In this document: positions 19,240 through 28,598 of the stretch, one piece after another
How the letters are laid out: the number at the start of each line of letters is the position of its first letter
How positions within the stretch are numbered: the first letter of the stretch is position 1
Assembly (NCBI GenBank): GCA_900113425.1
Contig: FOZF01000004.1
Coordinates: forward strand, 1-64,000
Reading direction: 5' to 3'
Source of the DNA: Stenotrophomonas maltophilia
Lineage (GTDB): Bacteria > Pseudomonadota > Gammaproteobacteria > Xanthomonadales > Xanthomonadaceae
DNA length: 64,000 nt
Program-made: the position numbers and the translations under genes
Notes under the pieces: model-generated
Told to the model about the DNA's origin: nothing
What the model saw: only the letters and a program-made list of their open reading frames with translations
Databases searched by the model: none

Positions 19240-19713
19240 TCAACGCACCCCGGTATGGCCGAATCCACCCGTTCCCCGCACGCTGTCGGTGAAAGTATCC
19301 ACCACCTGCAGGCTGACGCGGGCAATCGGCACCACCACCAGCTGCGCGATGCGGTCACCCGGCTCGATCGTGAAGGCCTCGCGGCCCCGGTTCCAGACGC
19401 TGATCAGCAGCGGGCCCTGGTAGTCGGCATCGATCAGGCCGGTGCCGTTGCCGAGGACGATGCCGTGGCGATGGCCCAGGCCCGAACGCGGCAGGATGAC
19501 CGCACACAGGTGCGGATCGGCGATGTGGATGGCCAGGCCGCTGGGGACCAGCGCGGTATCGCCCGGCTGCAGGGTCAACGCGGTGTCCAGCGCTGCGCGC
19601 AGGTCCATGCCGGCACTGGCCTCGGTGGCATACGCCGGCAGCGGCCAGCTGTCGCCGAAGCGCGGATCGAGCAGTTTGACCTGCAACGGTTGCGATGAAA
19701 TCACCTGGGTCAT
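19240..19713 (-). CDS. dut: dUTP diphosphatase
   Basis: Hydrolyses dUTP to dUMP, keeping uracil out of DNA and feeding dTMP synthesis. 157 residues. The family's conserved motifs are all visible: [33 protein letters not shown] and the C-terminal arm [10 protein letters not shown]. The start codon overlaps the coaBC stop as ATGA, indicating translational coupling. Confidence 0.98.
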   Translation of the reverse strand: MTQVISSQPLQVKLLDPRFGDSWPLPAYATEASAGMDLRAALDTALTLQPGDTALVPSGLAIHIADPHLCAVILPRSGLGHRHGIVLGNGTGLIDADYQGPLLISVWNRGREAFTIEPGDRIAQLVVVPIARVSLQVVDTFTDSVRGTGGFGHTGVR

Positions 19714-20972
19714 GCCTGAAGCCTCCGCGCGATCAGCGCCAGCAGTTGTTCGGCCAGCTCGCGCTTGGAGGTCGCCGGGAATACCTGTTCGCCGTCCTGC
19801 CAGAAGGCCGTGGCGGCGTTGTTGTCACTTTCGAAGCCACCGCCACTGATGCCGACCTGGTTGGCGATCACCAGATCCAGGCGTTTGTCGACCAGCTTGC
19901 CACGCGCGTACTTCTCCACGTCGTGGGTTTCGGCGGCGAAACCGACCACCAGCTTCAGCGACTGTGTCTGCGCGGCCACCTCGGCCAGGATGTCCGGGGT
20001 ACGCACCAGTTCGATCACCAGTGACTGGCTGTCGGCGGTCTTCTTCAGCTTCTGCGGCGCCACCTGCCGTGGCGTGTAGTCGGACACGGCGGCGGCACCG
20101 ATATAGATGTCGGCCGGCATCGACGAGAGCACGGCATCGCGCATCTGCGCGGCCGAGCGCACATCGATGCGCTGCACGCCGACCGGCGTCGGCAGCTGCA
20201 CGGGACCACTGACCAGCACCACCTGCGCCCCCATCGTCGCCGCGGCCGCGGCCAGCGCGAAGCCCATCTTGCCGCTGCTGCGGTTGCCGACGTAGCGCAC
20301 CGGGTCGATGTCCTCGTAGGTGGGTCCGGCGCTGATCAGCACACGCAGTCCCTGCAGCGCGCGGGTTTCCGCGGGCGCGGCAGGTGCCACGGCACCGCCG
20401 TTGGCCGCCAGCGCGGCAACGATGTCACCCGGCTCGGCCAACCGCCCCGGGCCGGACTCACCCTCGGCCAACGGCCCGTCAACCGGTCCGATCACCTGCG
20501 CGCCCCGCTGGCGCAGCAGTGCGATGTTGGCCTGCGTGGCCGGATGCAGCCACATGCGATGGTTCATCGCCGGACACACCGTCAGCGGCGCGGTACTGGC
20601 CAGGCACAACGTGCTGACCAGGTCGTCGGCGTGGCCATGGGCCAGCCGCGCCAGCAGGTCCGCGGTGCCCGGTGCGATCACGATGCGGTCGGCCCAGCGC
20701 GCCAGCTCGATGTGGCCCATGGCCTGTTCGGCGGCGCTGTCCCACAACGTAGTGCGGGTCGGCTGCCCGGACAGGGCCTGGAAACTGAGCGGGGTCACGA
20801 ACTGCTGGGCGCCCGCAGTCATCGCCACCTGCACCAGCGCCCCGGCATCGCGCAGCCGCCGTACCAGTTCCAGGGACTTGTAAGCCGCGATCCCGCCGCC
20901 GACACACAACAGCAGTTTCTGGCCTTCCAGCGCGCCGGCCGGCGCGGGGGATGCGTTGGGGGAGTCAGCCAC
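19710..20972 (-). CDS. coaBC: bifunctional phosphopantothenoylcysteine decarboxylase / phosphopantothenate-cysteine ligase
   Basis: Carries out two consecutive steps of coenzyme A synthesis. The N-terminal flavin decarboxylase CoaC domain has GGGIAAYKS and the substrate clamp PAMNHRMW. The C-terminal CoaB ligase domain has [13 protein letters not shown] and NRSSGKMG. The start is taken as GTG at 20972 (VADSPNAS), which has AGGAATT upstream. Earlier codons in the frame reach into the intergenic region and give an atypical N terminus. About 420 residues. Confidence 0.95.
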   Translation of the reverse strand: MADSPNASPAPAGALEGQKLLLCVGGGIAAYKSLELVRRLRDAGALVQVAMTAGAQQFVTPLSFQALSGQPTRTTLWDSAAEQAMGHIELARWADRIVIAPGTADLLARLAHGHADDLVSTLCLASTAPLTVCPAMNHRMWLHPATQANIALLRQRGAQVIGPVDGPLAEGESGPGRLAEPGDIVAALAANGGAVAPAAPAETRALQGLRVLISAGPTYEDIDPVRYVGNRSSGKMGFALAAAAATMGAQVVLVSGPVQLPTPVGVQRIDVRSAAQMRDAVLSSMPADIYIGAAAVSDYTPRQVAPQKLKKTADSQSLVIELVRTPDILAEVAAQTQSLKLVVGFAAETHDVEKYARGKLVDKRLDLVIANQVGISGGGFESDNNAATAFWQDGEQVFPATSKRELAEQLLALIARRLQA

Positions 20973-21064
20973 CTGGAATTCCTGTGCAAACGAGGGCGCT
21001 AGCTTACCCGATGGTCGGTAATGTCCCGATGCACAGCGCACATAGCCGGCAGCTATCAGCAGAT

Positions 21065-21119
21065 GGAACTTCCACCACCGAAGTTCCCGGGTTCACCCGC
21101 CGATGATTCGGAACTTTCC
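21065..21119. promoter_or_regulatory. candidate operator: GGAACTTC inverted repeat plus third copy
   Basis: A perfect 8-bp inverted repeat, GGAACTTC-N7-GAAGTTCC, occupies 21065-21087. A further direct copy, GGAACTTTCC, lies at 21110-21119, immediately before TATACC (a possible -10 at 21120-21125). The elements lie 80-135 bases upstream of the orphan response regulator gene. An autoregulatory or other regulator site is inferred. Confidence 0.5.
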
Positions 21120-21198
21120 TATACCCGTGCCCCGGTCGGCTTTGCAGAATCGGTACTGGCCACCTCCGGTGCGCCGCTCCGCTTCCCGAGGATCCCGC

Positions 21199-21825
21199 GT
21201 GCAACCGCGCATCATCATCGCCGACGACCATCCGGTTGTACTGCATGGCATCCGTATCGTGCTGGAGGCTCACCAGATGCAGGTGGCCGGCAGCGCGGCC
21301 GACGGTGCCCAGCTGCTCGAGCTGCTGCAGCGTGAAACCTGCCATGCCGTCCTCACCGACCTGTCCATGCCCGGCGCCGGGCCCGACGGCCCCGCGCTGC
21401 TGGACGCACTGCGCGAGCGCCATCCGGGGCTGCCGGTGGTAGTGCTGACCGGCGCCCGCCACCCGGGACTGCTGGACAGGCTGCTGCGCGAAGGCATCGA
21501 TGGCCTGGTCGACAAATGCGCCGGCTTCGCCGAGCTGCCGATGGCACTCACGGCAGCCATGTCCGGCCAGGTCTTCGTCTCACAGCAGCTGCGTCATCAC
21601 CTGCAGTCGCGCGACCTGCTGTTCCAGCGCACACCGGTCTCGCTCTCCGCGCGCGAGCAGCAAGTCCTGCAGCTGCTCGCCGAGGGCCTGAACATCAACG
21701 CCATCGCGGCCCGCTGCGGCCGCAGCCCGAAGACGATCAGCCGGCAGAAGGCCGAGGCCAAGCGCAAGCTGGGACTGCAGAGCAACCAGGAACTGTTCGA
21801 CTACCTGAAGGCCGTGCGCGATTGA
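21199..21825 (+). CDS. orphan RcsB-like response regulator (receiver + LuxR-type HTH)
   Basis: 208-residue two-domain regulator. The receiver is intact: IADDHPV acidic pair, acceptor Asp in LTDLSMPG, conserved Lys in VDKCAG. The HTH ([14 protein letters not shown] ... [15 protein letters not shown]) resembles the RcsB output domain. The GTG start at 21199 follows a GAGG ribosome site and puts the receiver right at the N terminus; longer frames add an implausible Arg/Pro stretch. No histidine kinase is adjacent, so its partner is elsewhere or it works unphosphorylated. Confidence 0.88.
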   Translation: MQPRIIIADDHPVVLHGIRIVLEAHQMQVAGSAADGAQLLELLQRETCHAVLTDLSMPGAGPDGPALLDALRERHPGLPVVVLTGARHPGLLDRLLREGIDGLVDKCAGFAELPMALTAAMSGQVFVSQQLRHHLQSRDLLFQRTPVSLSAREQQVLQLLAEGLNINAIAARCGRSPKTISRQKAEAKRKLGLQSNQELFDYLKAVRD

Positions 21826-21895
21826 GGCATCGGCTGACGGTCATCGGCGGCAAGCGCCGATGGGAGCGCCCGGCGCCGCTGGCGATGATGCAGGC

Positions 21896-22600
21896 ATGCC
21901 CATCCATGACTGGCCTGAACAGGAACGTCCCCGCGAGAAGCTGCTGGCGCGGGGTCCCACCATGCTGTCCGACGCGGAGTTGCTGGCGCTGTTCCTCGGC
22001 TCCGGGGTCGGCGGCCGCGATGCCGTGCAGACCGCACGCGACCTGCTGCACGCGCATGGTCCGCTGCGGGTGCTGCTGGACCGGCCTGCCGACGAGCTGG
22101 CACGACTGCCCGGGCTGGGGCCGGCCCGCAGCTGCACCCTTGCCGCCGGCCTGGAACTGGCCCACCGCTACCTGGCCGCCGAACTGCAGCACGGCGAAGC
22201 AGTTGGCGACAATCCCGGGGCGGTGGGGCGCTACCTGCAGCACCGTCTGCGCGGGCAGGCCCGCGAACTGTTCCTGGTGCTGTTCCTGGACAACCGCCAC
22301 CGGCTGATCGCCTGCGAGGAACTGTTTGCCGGAACCCTCACCGCAGCGGCGGTCTATCCGCGGGAGGTCGTGCGGCGCGCCCTGCAGCTCAATGCCGCCG
22401 CCGTGATCATCAGCCACAACCACCCGTCCGGCGATCCCGAGCCATCGCCGGCCGACGCGCGCATCACCGAGGAGCTGCAGCAGGCCCTGGCCCTGGTCGA
22501 CATCCGCCTGCTCGACCATTTCGTGGTGGGCGAAGGCCGTCCTGTTTCGTTTGCTGAACGTGGCCTGCTGGGCCAGCGCCAGGCCCGCCTGTTCGGCTGA
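21896..22600 (+). CDS. radC: RadC family JAB-domain protein
   Basis: 234-residue RadC/YicR homologue. It has an N-terminal helix-hairpin-helix-like part ([10 protein letters not shown] ... [10 protein letters not shown]). The C-terminal metal-dependent JAB/MPN domain has the motif [15 protein letters not shown]. Despite the name, the family's role in DNA repair is not established. The start at 21896 ([17 protein letters not shown]) matches typical family N termini. It lies near coaBC-dut, as in Pseudomonas. Confidence 0.95.
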   Translation: MPIHDWPEQERPREKLLARGPTMLSDAELLALFLGSGVGGRDAVQTARDLLHAHGPLRVLLDRPADELARLPGLGPARSCTLAAGLELAHRYLAAELQHGEAVGDNPGAVGRYLQHRLRGQARELFLVLFLDNRHRLIACEELFAGTLTAAAVYPREVVRRALQLNAAAVIISHNHPSGDPEPSPADARITEELQQALALVDIRLLDHFVVGEGRPVSFAERGLLGQRQARLFG

Positions 22601-22713
22601 GCCCCGGCCCCCGGCCGGCCCTGGGGGGTCGCACAGGCAGGCAACGGTCAGCGTGGCCGCCGGCATCTGCGCTAAAATGGGCGATTCCGCCGCTCATTCT
22701 CACAGCAGGCCTC

Positions 22714-24402
22714 GTGAAAAATCTCCTCCGCGCCCTGATCAGCCAAGGCATCGAAGCCTTGCGCGCCAATGGCACCCTGCCCGCCGACTCCCTGCCGCCG
22801 GACTTCGTGGTCGAGCGCCCGAAGACCCGTGACCATGGCGACTTCGCCACCAACGCCGCGATGCTGCTGGCCAAGGCCGCGCGCAGCAACCCGCGCGCAC
22901 TGGCGCAGGCACTGGTCGAGGCGCTGCCGCGCAGCGAGGACGTCAGCAAGGTCGAGATCGCCGGACCCGGCTTCATCAACTTCCATCTGGCCCCGGCCGC
23001 GTACCAGCGCGAAACCGCCTCGGTCATCAAGGAAGGCCACGACTACGGGCGCAACCTGTCCGGCAACGGCCGCACGGTGGGCGTGGAGTATGTGTCGGCC
23101 AACCCGACCGGTCCGCTGCACGTCGGCCATGGCCGCGCCGCGGCGATCGGCGACTGCGTGGCCCGCGTGCTCGACGCCAACGGCTGGAACGCCAAGCGTG
23201 AGTTCTACTACAACGACGCCGGCGTGCAGATCGAGAACCTGGCGCTGTCGGTGCAGGCCCGCGTTCAGGGCATCGCCCCCGACCAGGAGGGCTGGCCGGA
23301 AGGCGGCTACCGCGGCGAGTACATCGCCGATGTCGCGCGTGCCTACATGGCCGGCGCCAGCGTCGACCTGGAAGGCACCCTCGTGGTCGGCGCCAAGGAT
23401 CCGCACGACATGCAGGCGATCCGCCGCTTCGCGGTGGCCTACCTGCGCAACGAGCAGAACCTGGACCTGGCCGCGTTCGGCGTCGATTTCGACATCTACT
23501 TCCTGGAAAGCTCGCTGTACGCCGATGGCAAGGTCGCGGAAACCGTGGCCAAGCTGCAGGCGTCCGGCCACACCTACGAGGAAGGCGGCGCACTGTGGCT
23601 GCGCAGCACCGACTTCGGTGACGACAAGGACCGCGTGATGCGCAAGTCCGACGGCACCTTCACCTACTTCGTGCCGGACGTGGCCTACCACCTGTCCAAA
23701 TGGCAGCGCGGCTATGAGCGTGCAATCACCGAGCTGGGCGCCGACCACCATGGTTCGCTGGCGCGCGTGCGTGCAGGCCTGCAGGCGCTGGAGGTGGGCA
23801 TTCCGCAGGGCTGGCCCGAGTACGTGCTGCACCAGATGGTCACCGTCATGCGCGGCGGCGAGGAAGTGAAGCTGTCCAAGCGTGCCGGCAGCTACTTCAC
23901 CCTGCGCGACCTGATCGAAGAAGCTGGACGCGATGCGACCCGCTGGTTCCTGATCGCGCGCAAGCCCGATTCGCAGCTGACCTTCGACATCGACCTGGCC
24001 CGCCAGCAGAGCAACGACAACCCGGTGTTCTACGTGCAGTACGCGCATGCCCGCGTGTGCAGCCTGCTCCGCCAGGCGCAGGAGAAGGGCCTGGCCTATG
24101 ACCAGGGCAGTGGCCTGGGTCAGCTCGTGCGCCTGGCCGATGACGCCTCGCTGCTGCTGATGAACGAGATCTCGCGCTATCCGGAAGTGGTCGAAGCCGC
24201 CGGCGTGGCGCTGGAGCCGCATCTGGTGGCGCAGTACCTGCGTGAATTGGCGCATGCCTTCCACACGTGGTATCACGGGACACCGGTGCTGGTGGACGAC
24301 GCCGACGATCGCAACGCCAAGCTGACGCTGGCCTGCGCGGCGCGTCAGGTGCTGGCCAATGGCCTCGACCTCCTGGGCGTGAGCGCCCCGGAAAAAATGT
24401 AA
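22714..24402 (+). CDS. argS: arginyl-tRNA synthetase
   Basis: Class I synthetase charging tRNA-Arg. 562 residues, the usual size. The N-terminal additional domain is followed by the HIGH-type motif [13 protein letters not shown] near residue 130 and the KMSKS equivalent KLSKRAGS near 390. The C-terminal DALR anticodon-binding domain includes [12 protein letters not shown]. The start is GTG at 22714 with AGG six bases before it. TAAAAT (22673-22678) is a likely -10 box, without a recognisable -35. The SPOR gene follows after 21 bases. Confidence 0.97.
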   Translation: MKNLLRALISQGIEALRANGTLPADSLPPDFVVERPKTRDHGDFATNAAMLLAKAARSNPRALAQALVEALPRSEDVSKVEIAGPGFINFHLAPAAYQRETASVIKEGHDYGRNLSGNGRTVGVEYVSANPTGPLHVGHGRAAAIGDCVARVLDANGWNAKREFYYNDAGVQIENLALSVQARVQGIAPDQEGWPEGGYRGEYIADVARAYMAGASVDLEGTLVVGAKDPHDMQAIRRFAVAYLRNEQNLDLAAFGVDFDIYFLESSLYADGKVAETVAKLQASGHTYEEGGALWLRSTDFGDDKDRVMRKSDGTFTYFVPDVAYHLSKWQRGYERAITELGADHHGSLARVRAGLQALEVGIPQGWPEYVLHQMVTVMRGGEEVKLSKRAGSYFTLRDLIEEAGRDATRWFLIARKPDSQLTFDIDLARQQSNDNPVFYVQYAHARVCSLLRQAQEKGLAYDQGSGLGQLVRLADDASLLLMNEISRYPEVVEAAGVALEPHLVAQYLRELAHAFHTWYHGTPVLVDDADDRNAKLTLACAARQVLANGLDLLGVSAPEKM

Positions 24403-24423
24403 GCATCAGGAGACGCAGTACAC

Positions 24424-25302
24424 ATGGCAGCACGACGCGGCAAAAACCAGGCACGACGCAACAGCAGCAGCCAGGGCACCCCGGGATGGGTGTGGCTGGT
24501 CGCCGGTGTGGCCATCGCCGCCGTGGTGTTCCTGGCGGCGCCGAATCTGTTCAAGGGCGAGGGCGATGGCTTCCTGCGCGCCGGTCCGCAGCCGAACCCG
24601 AACGCGCAGCCGGCGCCGGTCGCCGATGCCGACGGCGATGTCGGCACGCAGCCGGCCGCGCAACCGGCCACGCCGAAACCGGCCGAAGCCGAGAAGCCGG
24701 CGGCGACCCAGTACGACTTCTACACCCTGCTGCCCGGCAAGGAAGTGGAGATGTCCGATGCCGAACTGGCTGCCAGCACCCGCGCCGAGGAACAGCGCCG
24801 GGCCAAGGCCGAAGCGCAGCGTGCGCAGGCGGCGCTGGAAGGCAAACCGGTCCCCGCGACGCCGGCACCGACCGCAACGGCCAGTGTCGCCAGCACGGCA
24901 CCGGTGACCGCGACCAGCCGTCCGCTGCCTGCCCCGCTGAGCGAACGCCCGGCAACGGCTGCACCGGCCACGACCAGCCCGGCGGCGACCAGCACGGCAT
25001 CGACCGCGCAGCCCGCCCGCGTGGACGCGGCGCCGGCCGCCGCTGCGGCACCGGCCGTGGCCGGCGACAATGCGCGCTACATCCTGCAGGCAGGTGCGTT
25101 CGGCGCGTCCGGCGACGCCGAGGCCACCAAGGCCAAGCTGGCCATGATGGGCCTGGCGGCACGGGTGGAGTCGGCACAGATCAACGGCAAGACCGTGTAC
25201 CGCGTGCGCATGGGGCCCTACGGCAGTGCCGGTGAGCTGTCCGAAGCCAAGCAGAAGCTGGATGGCACCGGCCTGCAGGCGATGGCGATCAAGGCACAGT
25301 GA
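24424..25302 (+). CDS. SPOR-domain protein (FtsN-like)
   Basis: 292 residues. A basic N terminus is followed by one membrane helix (about 20-40) and a long Ala/Pro/Thr-rich linker. A C-terminal SPOR domain, about 215-290 (ARYILQAGAFG ... VYRVRMGPYG), binds glycan strands stripped of stem peptides at division sites. This architecture suits a bitopic division or cell-wall protein of FtsN type. The arrangement argS then SPOR protein also occurs in Pseudomonas. The linker's codon repetition is typical of low-complexity segments. Confidence 0.9.
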   Translation: MAARRGKNQARRNSSSQGTPGWVWLVAGVAIAAVVFLAAPNLFKGEGDGFLRAGPQPNPNAQPAPVADADGDVGTQPAAQPATPKPAEAEKPAATQYDFYTLLPGKEVEMSDAELAASTRAEEQRRAKAEAQRAQAALEGKPVPATPAPTATASVASTAPVTATSRPLPAPLSERPATAAPATTSPAATSTASTAQPARVDAAPAAAAAPAVAGDNARYILQAGAFGASGDAEATKAKLAMMGLAARVESAQINGKTVYRVRMGPYGSAGELSEAKQKLDGTGLQAMAIKAQ

Positions 25303-25320
25303 TCGTTCGGGTCTGAACGG

Positions 25321-25350
25321 AAAAAGCCGGGCATTGCCCGGCTTTTTTTT
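25321..25350 (+). terminator. intrinsic terminator after the SPOR gene
   Basis: Five A, the stem GCCGGGC-ATT-GCCCGGC (25326-25342), then eight T (25343-25350). The flanking A and T runs let it work in both directions. A run of eight G follows immediately (25351-25358). Confidence 0.93.
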
Positions 25351-25402
25351 GGGGGGGGCCCGCAGGGCCGACCCATGCCCGGCCGCCGTGAAGGGACGCA
25401 GG

Positions 25403-26155
25403 TCAGCCCTGGCGGGCGACCTGGAAGCCGGCGAACGACTGGCTGACCGGCATCAGTTCCAGGCGGTTGATGTTCAGATGCGGCGGCAGGCTGGCAACCC
25501 AGAAGATCTGCTCGGCGATGTCCTCGGCGGTCATCGGGTTGGCGCCGGAATACAGCTTGTCCGACGCGGCCTGGTCACCGTGGGTGCGCACCACCGTGAA
25601 CTCGGTTTCGGCCATGCCCGGCTCGATGGTGGTCACACGCACGCCCGTACCGTGCAGGTCCGAACGCAGGCCCAGCGAGAACTGGCTGACGAACGCCTTG
25701 GTACCGCCATACGCGTTGCCGCCCGGGTACGGGTAGACACCGGCAACCGACGAGATGTTGATGATCGCGCCCTTGCGTTCGACCAGCTGCGGCAGCAGGC
25801 GGTGGGTCAAGGTCACCAGGGCGGTGATGTTGGTATCGATCATCGTCGTCCAGTCCTGCAGGCTGGCGCTCTGCGCCGGAGCGGTGCCCTGCGCGAGACC
25901 GGCGTTGTTGACCAGCAGGTCGATCTCACCGAATGCGGGGGGCAGCGCCAGCAGCGCCGCCTCCATTGCGATCGGATCGCGGACATCAAACGCCGCAGCG
26001 TGCACCACGTCCTTGCCATAGCGCTCGACCAGCGGTTGCAGGCGGTCGCTGCGACGGCCGGTGGCGATCACCTTCCAGCCTGCCTGGGCGAAGCGATGGA
26101 CGGCGGCGGCGCCAAACCCGGACGTGGCGCCGGTAATCAGGACGGTGCGGGACAT
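25403..26155 (-). CDS. short-chain dehydrogenase/reductase (YdfG-like)
   Basis: 250-residue classical SDR. It has the NADP-binding TGATSGFG (residues 8-15), a following Arg-rich TGRRSDRL segment favouring NADP, NNAG, the catalytic Ser (NISSVAG) and YGGTK (Tyr/Lys). Closest to YdfG-type 3-hydroxy acid/serine dehydrogenases, including the C-terminal NINRLELMPVSQSFAGF. The start at 26155 (MSRTVLITG) puts the glycine motif in its normal place; the frame extends upstream without sense. Substrate not determinable. Confidence 0.9.
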   Translation of the reverse strand: MSRTVLITGATSGFGAAAVHRFAQAGWKVIATGRRSDRLQPLVERYGKDVVHAAAFDVRDPIAMEAALLALPPAFGEIDLLVNNAGLAQGTAPAQSASLQDWTTMIDTNITALVTLTHRLLPQLVERKGAIINISSVAGVYPYPGGNAYGGTKAFVSQFSLGLRSDLHGTGVRVTTIEPGMAETEFTVVRTHGDQAASDKLYSGANPMTAEDIAEQIFWVASLPPHLNINRLELMPVSQSFAGFQVARQG

Positions 26156-26243
26156 CAGGCAACTCCGTGGAGGAACGAGACCCCCATTCTGGCACCGTCG
26201 GCCGGACCCTGCCTTGCCTGATCGGTCGTCGCGCCGGGAACAC

Positions 26244-26735
26244 TCAGCGCAGGCGGAACACGCGGGCCTTCGGCAGATCCTCGTCAACCTGCAGGAACCA
26301 GCGGCCGGCGATGCCCGGGATCACTTCGATCTGCGGCGCCTGAAGGGTCCTGCGCAGCTTCATCTGTCCCTTCATCACCTGCCACTGCTGTCCGTTGTCG
26401 AGGGTGAACACCGTGCCGGGGGCCCAACCCGCAACTTCCCCCACCACGCGTGCGCTGACCGGGCCTTCTTCCAGCCCCAGGTGCATGGCTGCCGGCGCCG
26501 GAACATTCGCAGGCAGCGGCGCGCCGGCGGGGGCGGCCGTGACCGCGGAAATGGCAGGCGACGCGGCCTCTGCCTGGCGCAGCACGCGGTTCAACGCCTG
26601 CAGCTGGGCCGGGCTCAGCCCCACTTCGGCCAGTTGCGCCGCAGTGAGCCGCTGTTCGACCGGAACAAAACGGTCCTGGGCATGGGCGGCAACACTGCTG
26701 GCCGCCAGCAGGAGGAGAACGAGGTACCGGCGCAT
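26244..26735 (-). CDS. exported protein of unknown function
   Basis: 163 residues with a signal peptide (MRRYLVLLLLAASSVAAHAQ, cut after AHA). A helical segment of about 45 residues follows (RLTAAQLAEVGLSPAQLQAL), then an Ala/Pro linker. A C-terminal beta-rich domain includes GTVFTLDNGQQWQVMKG. Such a DNGQ-W-V pattern occurs in many small xanthomonad periplasmic proteins. It is divergent from the yehS-like gene, with an 85-base shared promoter region. No catalytic motif is visible. Confidence 0.75.
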   Translation of the reverse strand: MRRYLVLLLLAASSVAAHAQDRFVPVEQRLTAAQLAEVGLSPAQLQALNRVLRQAEAASPAISAVTAAPAGAPLPANVPAPAAMHLGLEEGPVSARVVGEVAGWAPGTVFTLDNGQQWQVMKGQMKLRRTLQAPQIEVIPGIAGRWFLQVDEDLPKARVFRLR

Positions 26736-26772
26736 CGGAGGAGGTCTCTACGGAACAGCGCTCACGATGCTT

Positions 26773-26815
26773 CAATCCGGTGACAATCCGGTGACAACGG
26801 CCAGACCGCTACAAT
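26773..26815 (+). promoter_or_regulatory. promoter region of the yehS-like gene with tandem 11-bp repeat
   Basis: TACAAT (26810-26815) is a good -10 box. Upstream, CAATCCGGTGA is repeated twice head-to-tail (26773-26783 and 26784-26794), about one helical turn apart. A partial third copy (CAACGG) follows. The repeats cover the -35 position, which lacks a consensus hexamer. This is compatible with an activator site; that role is inferred. Confidence 0.5.
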
Positions 26816-26820
26816 GGGCC

Positions 26821-27288
26821 ATGATCAACAATGATGTACTGCGCAGCGTGCGCTACTCCCTGGACCTGGGCGACCATCACGTGGTGGCCCTGTGCCAGCT
26901 GGCCGACCCGGCCTTCGCGGTGGATCTCGAGCAGGCCAGGGCCTGGCTGCGGCGCGAGGATGAAGCCGGCTTCGTGCCGATGGACGACAGTGCGCTGGCG
27001 CACTTCCTGGATGGCCTGATCGTGCACCTGCGCGGCCGCGACGAGAGCCAGCCGCAGCGCGCCGTGGAAACCCGCATCGACAACAACCTGGTGCTGAAGA
27101 AGCTGCGCGTGGCGTTCCAGCTGCGCGACGTCGATCTGATGGACATCTTCGCCAGCGCCGGCTTCAAGGTATCCAAGTCCGAGATCGGAGCGCTGTTCCG
27201 CCAACCCGGGCATGCCAACTACCGACGTTGCCTGGATCAGATGCTGCGCAACTTCCTCAAGGGCCTGAGCCAGCGCCTGCGTGGTTGA
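26821..27288 (+). CDS. DUF1456 family protein (YehS-like)
   Basis: 155-residue cytoplasmic protein beginning MINNDVLRSVRYSLDLGD. It contains two repeats of the DUF1456 pattern, each with an N-D-LRSVRY or N-LVLKKLRVAF start followed by helices (VSKSEIGALFRQPGHANYRRC in the second). Function of the family is unknown. The ATG lies only about five bases downstream of the probable -10 box, so the transcript may be leaderless or start slightly upstream. The length equals that of E. coli YehS. Confidence 0.88.
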   Translation: MINNDVLRSVRYSLDLGDHHVVALCQLADPAFAVDLEQARAWLRREDEAGFVPMDDSALAHFLDGLIVHLRGRDESQPQRAVETRIDNNLVLKKLRVAFQLRDVDLMDIFASAGFKVSKSEIGALFRQPGHANYRRCLDQMLRNFLKGLSQRLRG

Positions 27289-27342
27289 GCCGCGCGGTAC
27301 CGGCCCATGGGTGGCCGATACCGTCGTGGCGGGGCCGGCCCG

Positions 27343-28035
27343 CTAGAAGCTGCCCTGCAGCGCCAGTTCCCAGCGCCCGCCTGCGTTGCCCGGGAACAGC
27401 CGTCTGGCTGCGCTGTCGGTGTCATGCACCGTGGCCCGCAGCTCCCACGCCGGAGCCAACGTGGCGATGGCGCTGAGCTGCCCGTGCAGGTAATCCGGCC
27501 CCTGTGCGGCCGCCAGCCAGTAGCGGCCCACGGCCGCTTCAAGCCGGAAGCGCTCGCGCAGCGGCAGGCGCACGCCCAGCTGTGCATAGGTGCCGCGATG
27601 GCCACCGGCCAGGGCGTCGCTGGAATGCGCGACCTGCAGCCAGGTCCGCTGCATCCAGCCCACCGTGGCAGCGAACTCCGTCCAGTCCAGCGCGCGAGCT
27701 GTCCCCGGATACACATAGCGGGTCAGGTTGGCGTCCAGCGTCCAGTCCGCTGCCGGTGTGCCGGACCAGCCGGCCACCAGATCGAACTCGCTGCGTGCGC
27801 CGTTGTCCGGCTTGAACGATACATTCGAGCCCCACGCGCTGGCATACCACCCGGACGCGAGCGCGAACTTCGCTCCGGCCTGCACCGCCGGGTCGCCGTC
27901 ACTCTGCGAACTGCCCCGCCAGACGTAGTCGCTGGTCAACGTGGCGTTGCCGCTCACCTGTGCCTGCGCGCTGCCGACGCCGAGCAGCCCTGCCAACGCC
28001 GCGGCCACCGCCGCGATCATCCCCTTGCTGTCCAC
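27343..28035 (-). CDS. TorF-family putative outer-membrane porin
   Basis: 230 residues with a signal peptide ending GSAQAQ. The mature protein is beta-rich and ends in Phe (LQGSF), as outer-membrane barrels do. The N-terminal VSGNATLTSDYVWRGSSQSDGDPAVQAG is the hallmark of the Gcw_chp/TorF family of small putative porins. The start is probably GTG at 28035 with GAGG upstream; ATG at 28020 is the alternative. It ends 55 bases from the convergent yehS-like gene. The solute carried is unknown. Confidence 0.82.
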   Translation of the reverse strand: MDSKGMIAAVAAALAGLLGVGSAQAQVSGNATLTSDYVWRGSSQSDGDPAVQAGAKFALASGWYASAWGSNVSFKPDNGARSEFDLVAGWSGTPAADWTLDANLTRYVYPGTARALDWTEFAATVGWMQRTWLQVAHSSDALAGGHRGTYAQLGVRLPLRERFRLEAAVGRYWLAAAQGPDYLHGQLSAIATLAPAWELRATVHDTDSAARRLFPGNAGGRWELALQGSF

Positions 28036-28199
28036 TGCACCTCATTCCTCATCCAATGGCGGCTCAACCGCCGGGACGGCAGTGTCGATGGCAGGGCCGT
28101 AATGGTTCGATGGCGTTGCCGTGGCCGAGGCGCAAAATCAGCGTAAAACCGCGCGGCAGTGGCGCGGTATGATGACCGCCTGTTTCCAGGAAACCCCCC

Positions 28200-28589
28200 A
28201 TGGACGCCATCCTGACGCCGGTATCGATCGGCGAGCTGATCGACAAGATCACCATTCTCGAGATCAAGGCCGAACGCATCGGCGATTCCACCAAGCTGGC
28301 CAACGTGCGGACCGAGCTGGACGGCCTGCTGCCGTTGCTGCAGCAGCAGCTGCAGGCACAGCCGGCACTTGCCGCGCTGAAGCAGCAGCTGAAGGCCATC
28401 AACGAGCGCATGTGGGACATCCAGGATCAGCTGCGCGACAAGGAAGCGGCACAGGTGTTCGACGACGACTTCGTCCAGCTGGCGCGCGGCGTGTACGGCA
28501 CCAATGGCGAGCGCGTGCAGGTCAAGAACGAGATCAACCGCGTTGCGGGTTCGGCACTGGTCGAAGAAAAGCAGTACCAGGGGGAGTAA
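28200..28589 (+). CDS. DUF6165 family protein
   Basis: 129 residues, wholly helical and soluble, starting MDAILTPVSIGELIDKITILEIKAERI. In other bacteria this family often lies in surface-polysaccharide clusters, but here it stands alone. A TATGAT -10 box (28168-28173) lies about 20 bases upstream of the ATG. No catalytic residues are obvious. It faces the RcsB-like regulator gene tail to tail, 9 bases apart. Confidence 0.8.
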   Translation: MDAILTPVSIGELIDKITILEIKAERIGDSTKLANVRTELDGLLPLLQQQLQAQPALAALKQQLKAINERMWDIQDQLRDKEAAQVFDDDFVQLARGVYGTNGERVQVKNEINRVAGSALVEEKQYQGE

Positions 28590-28598
28590 GCCCGGGTT

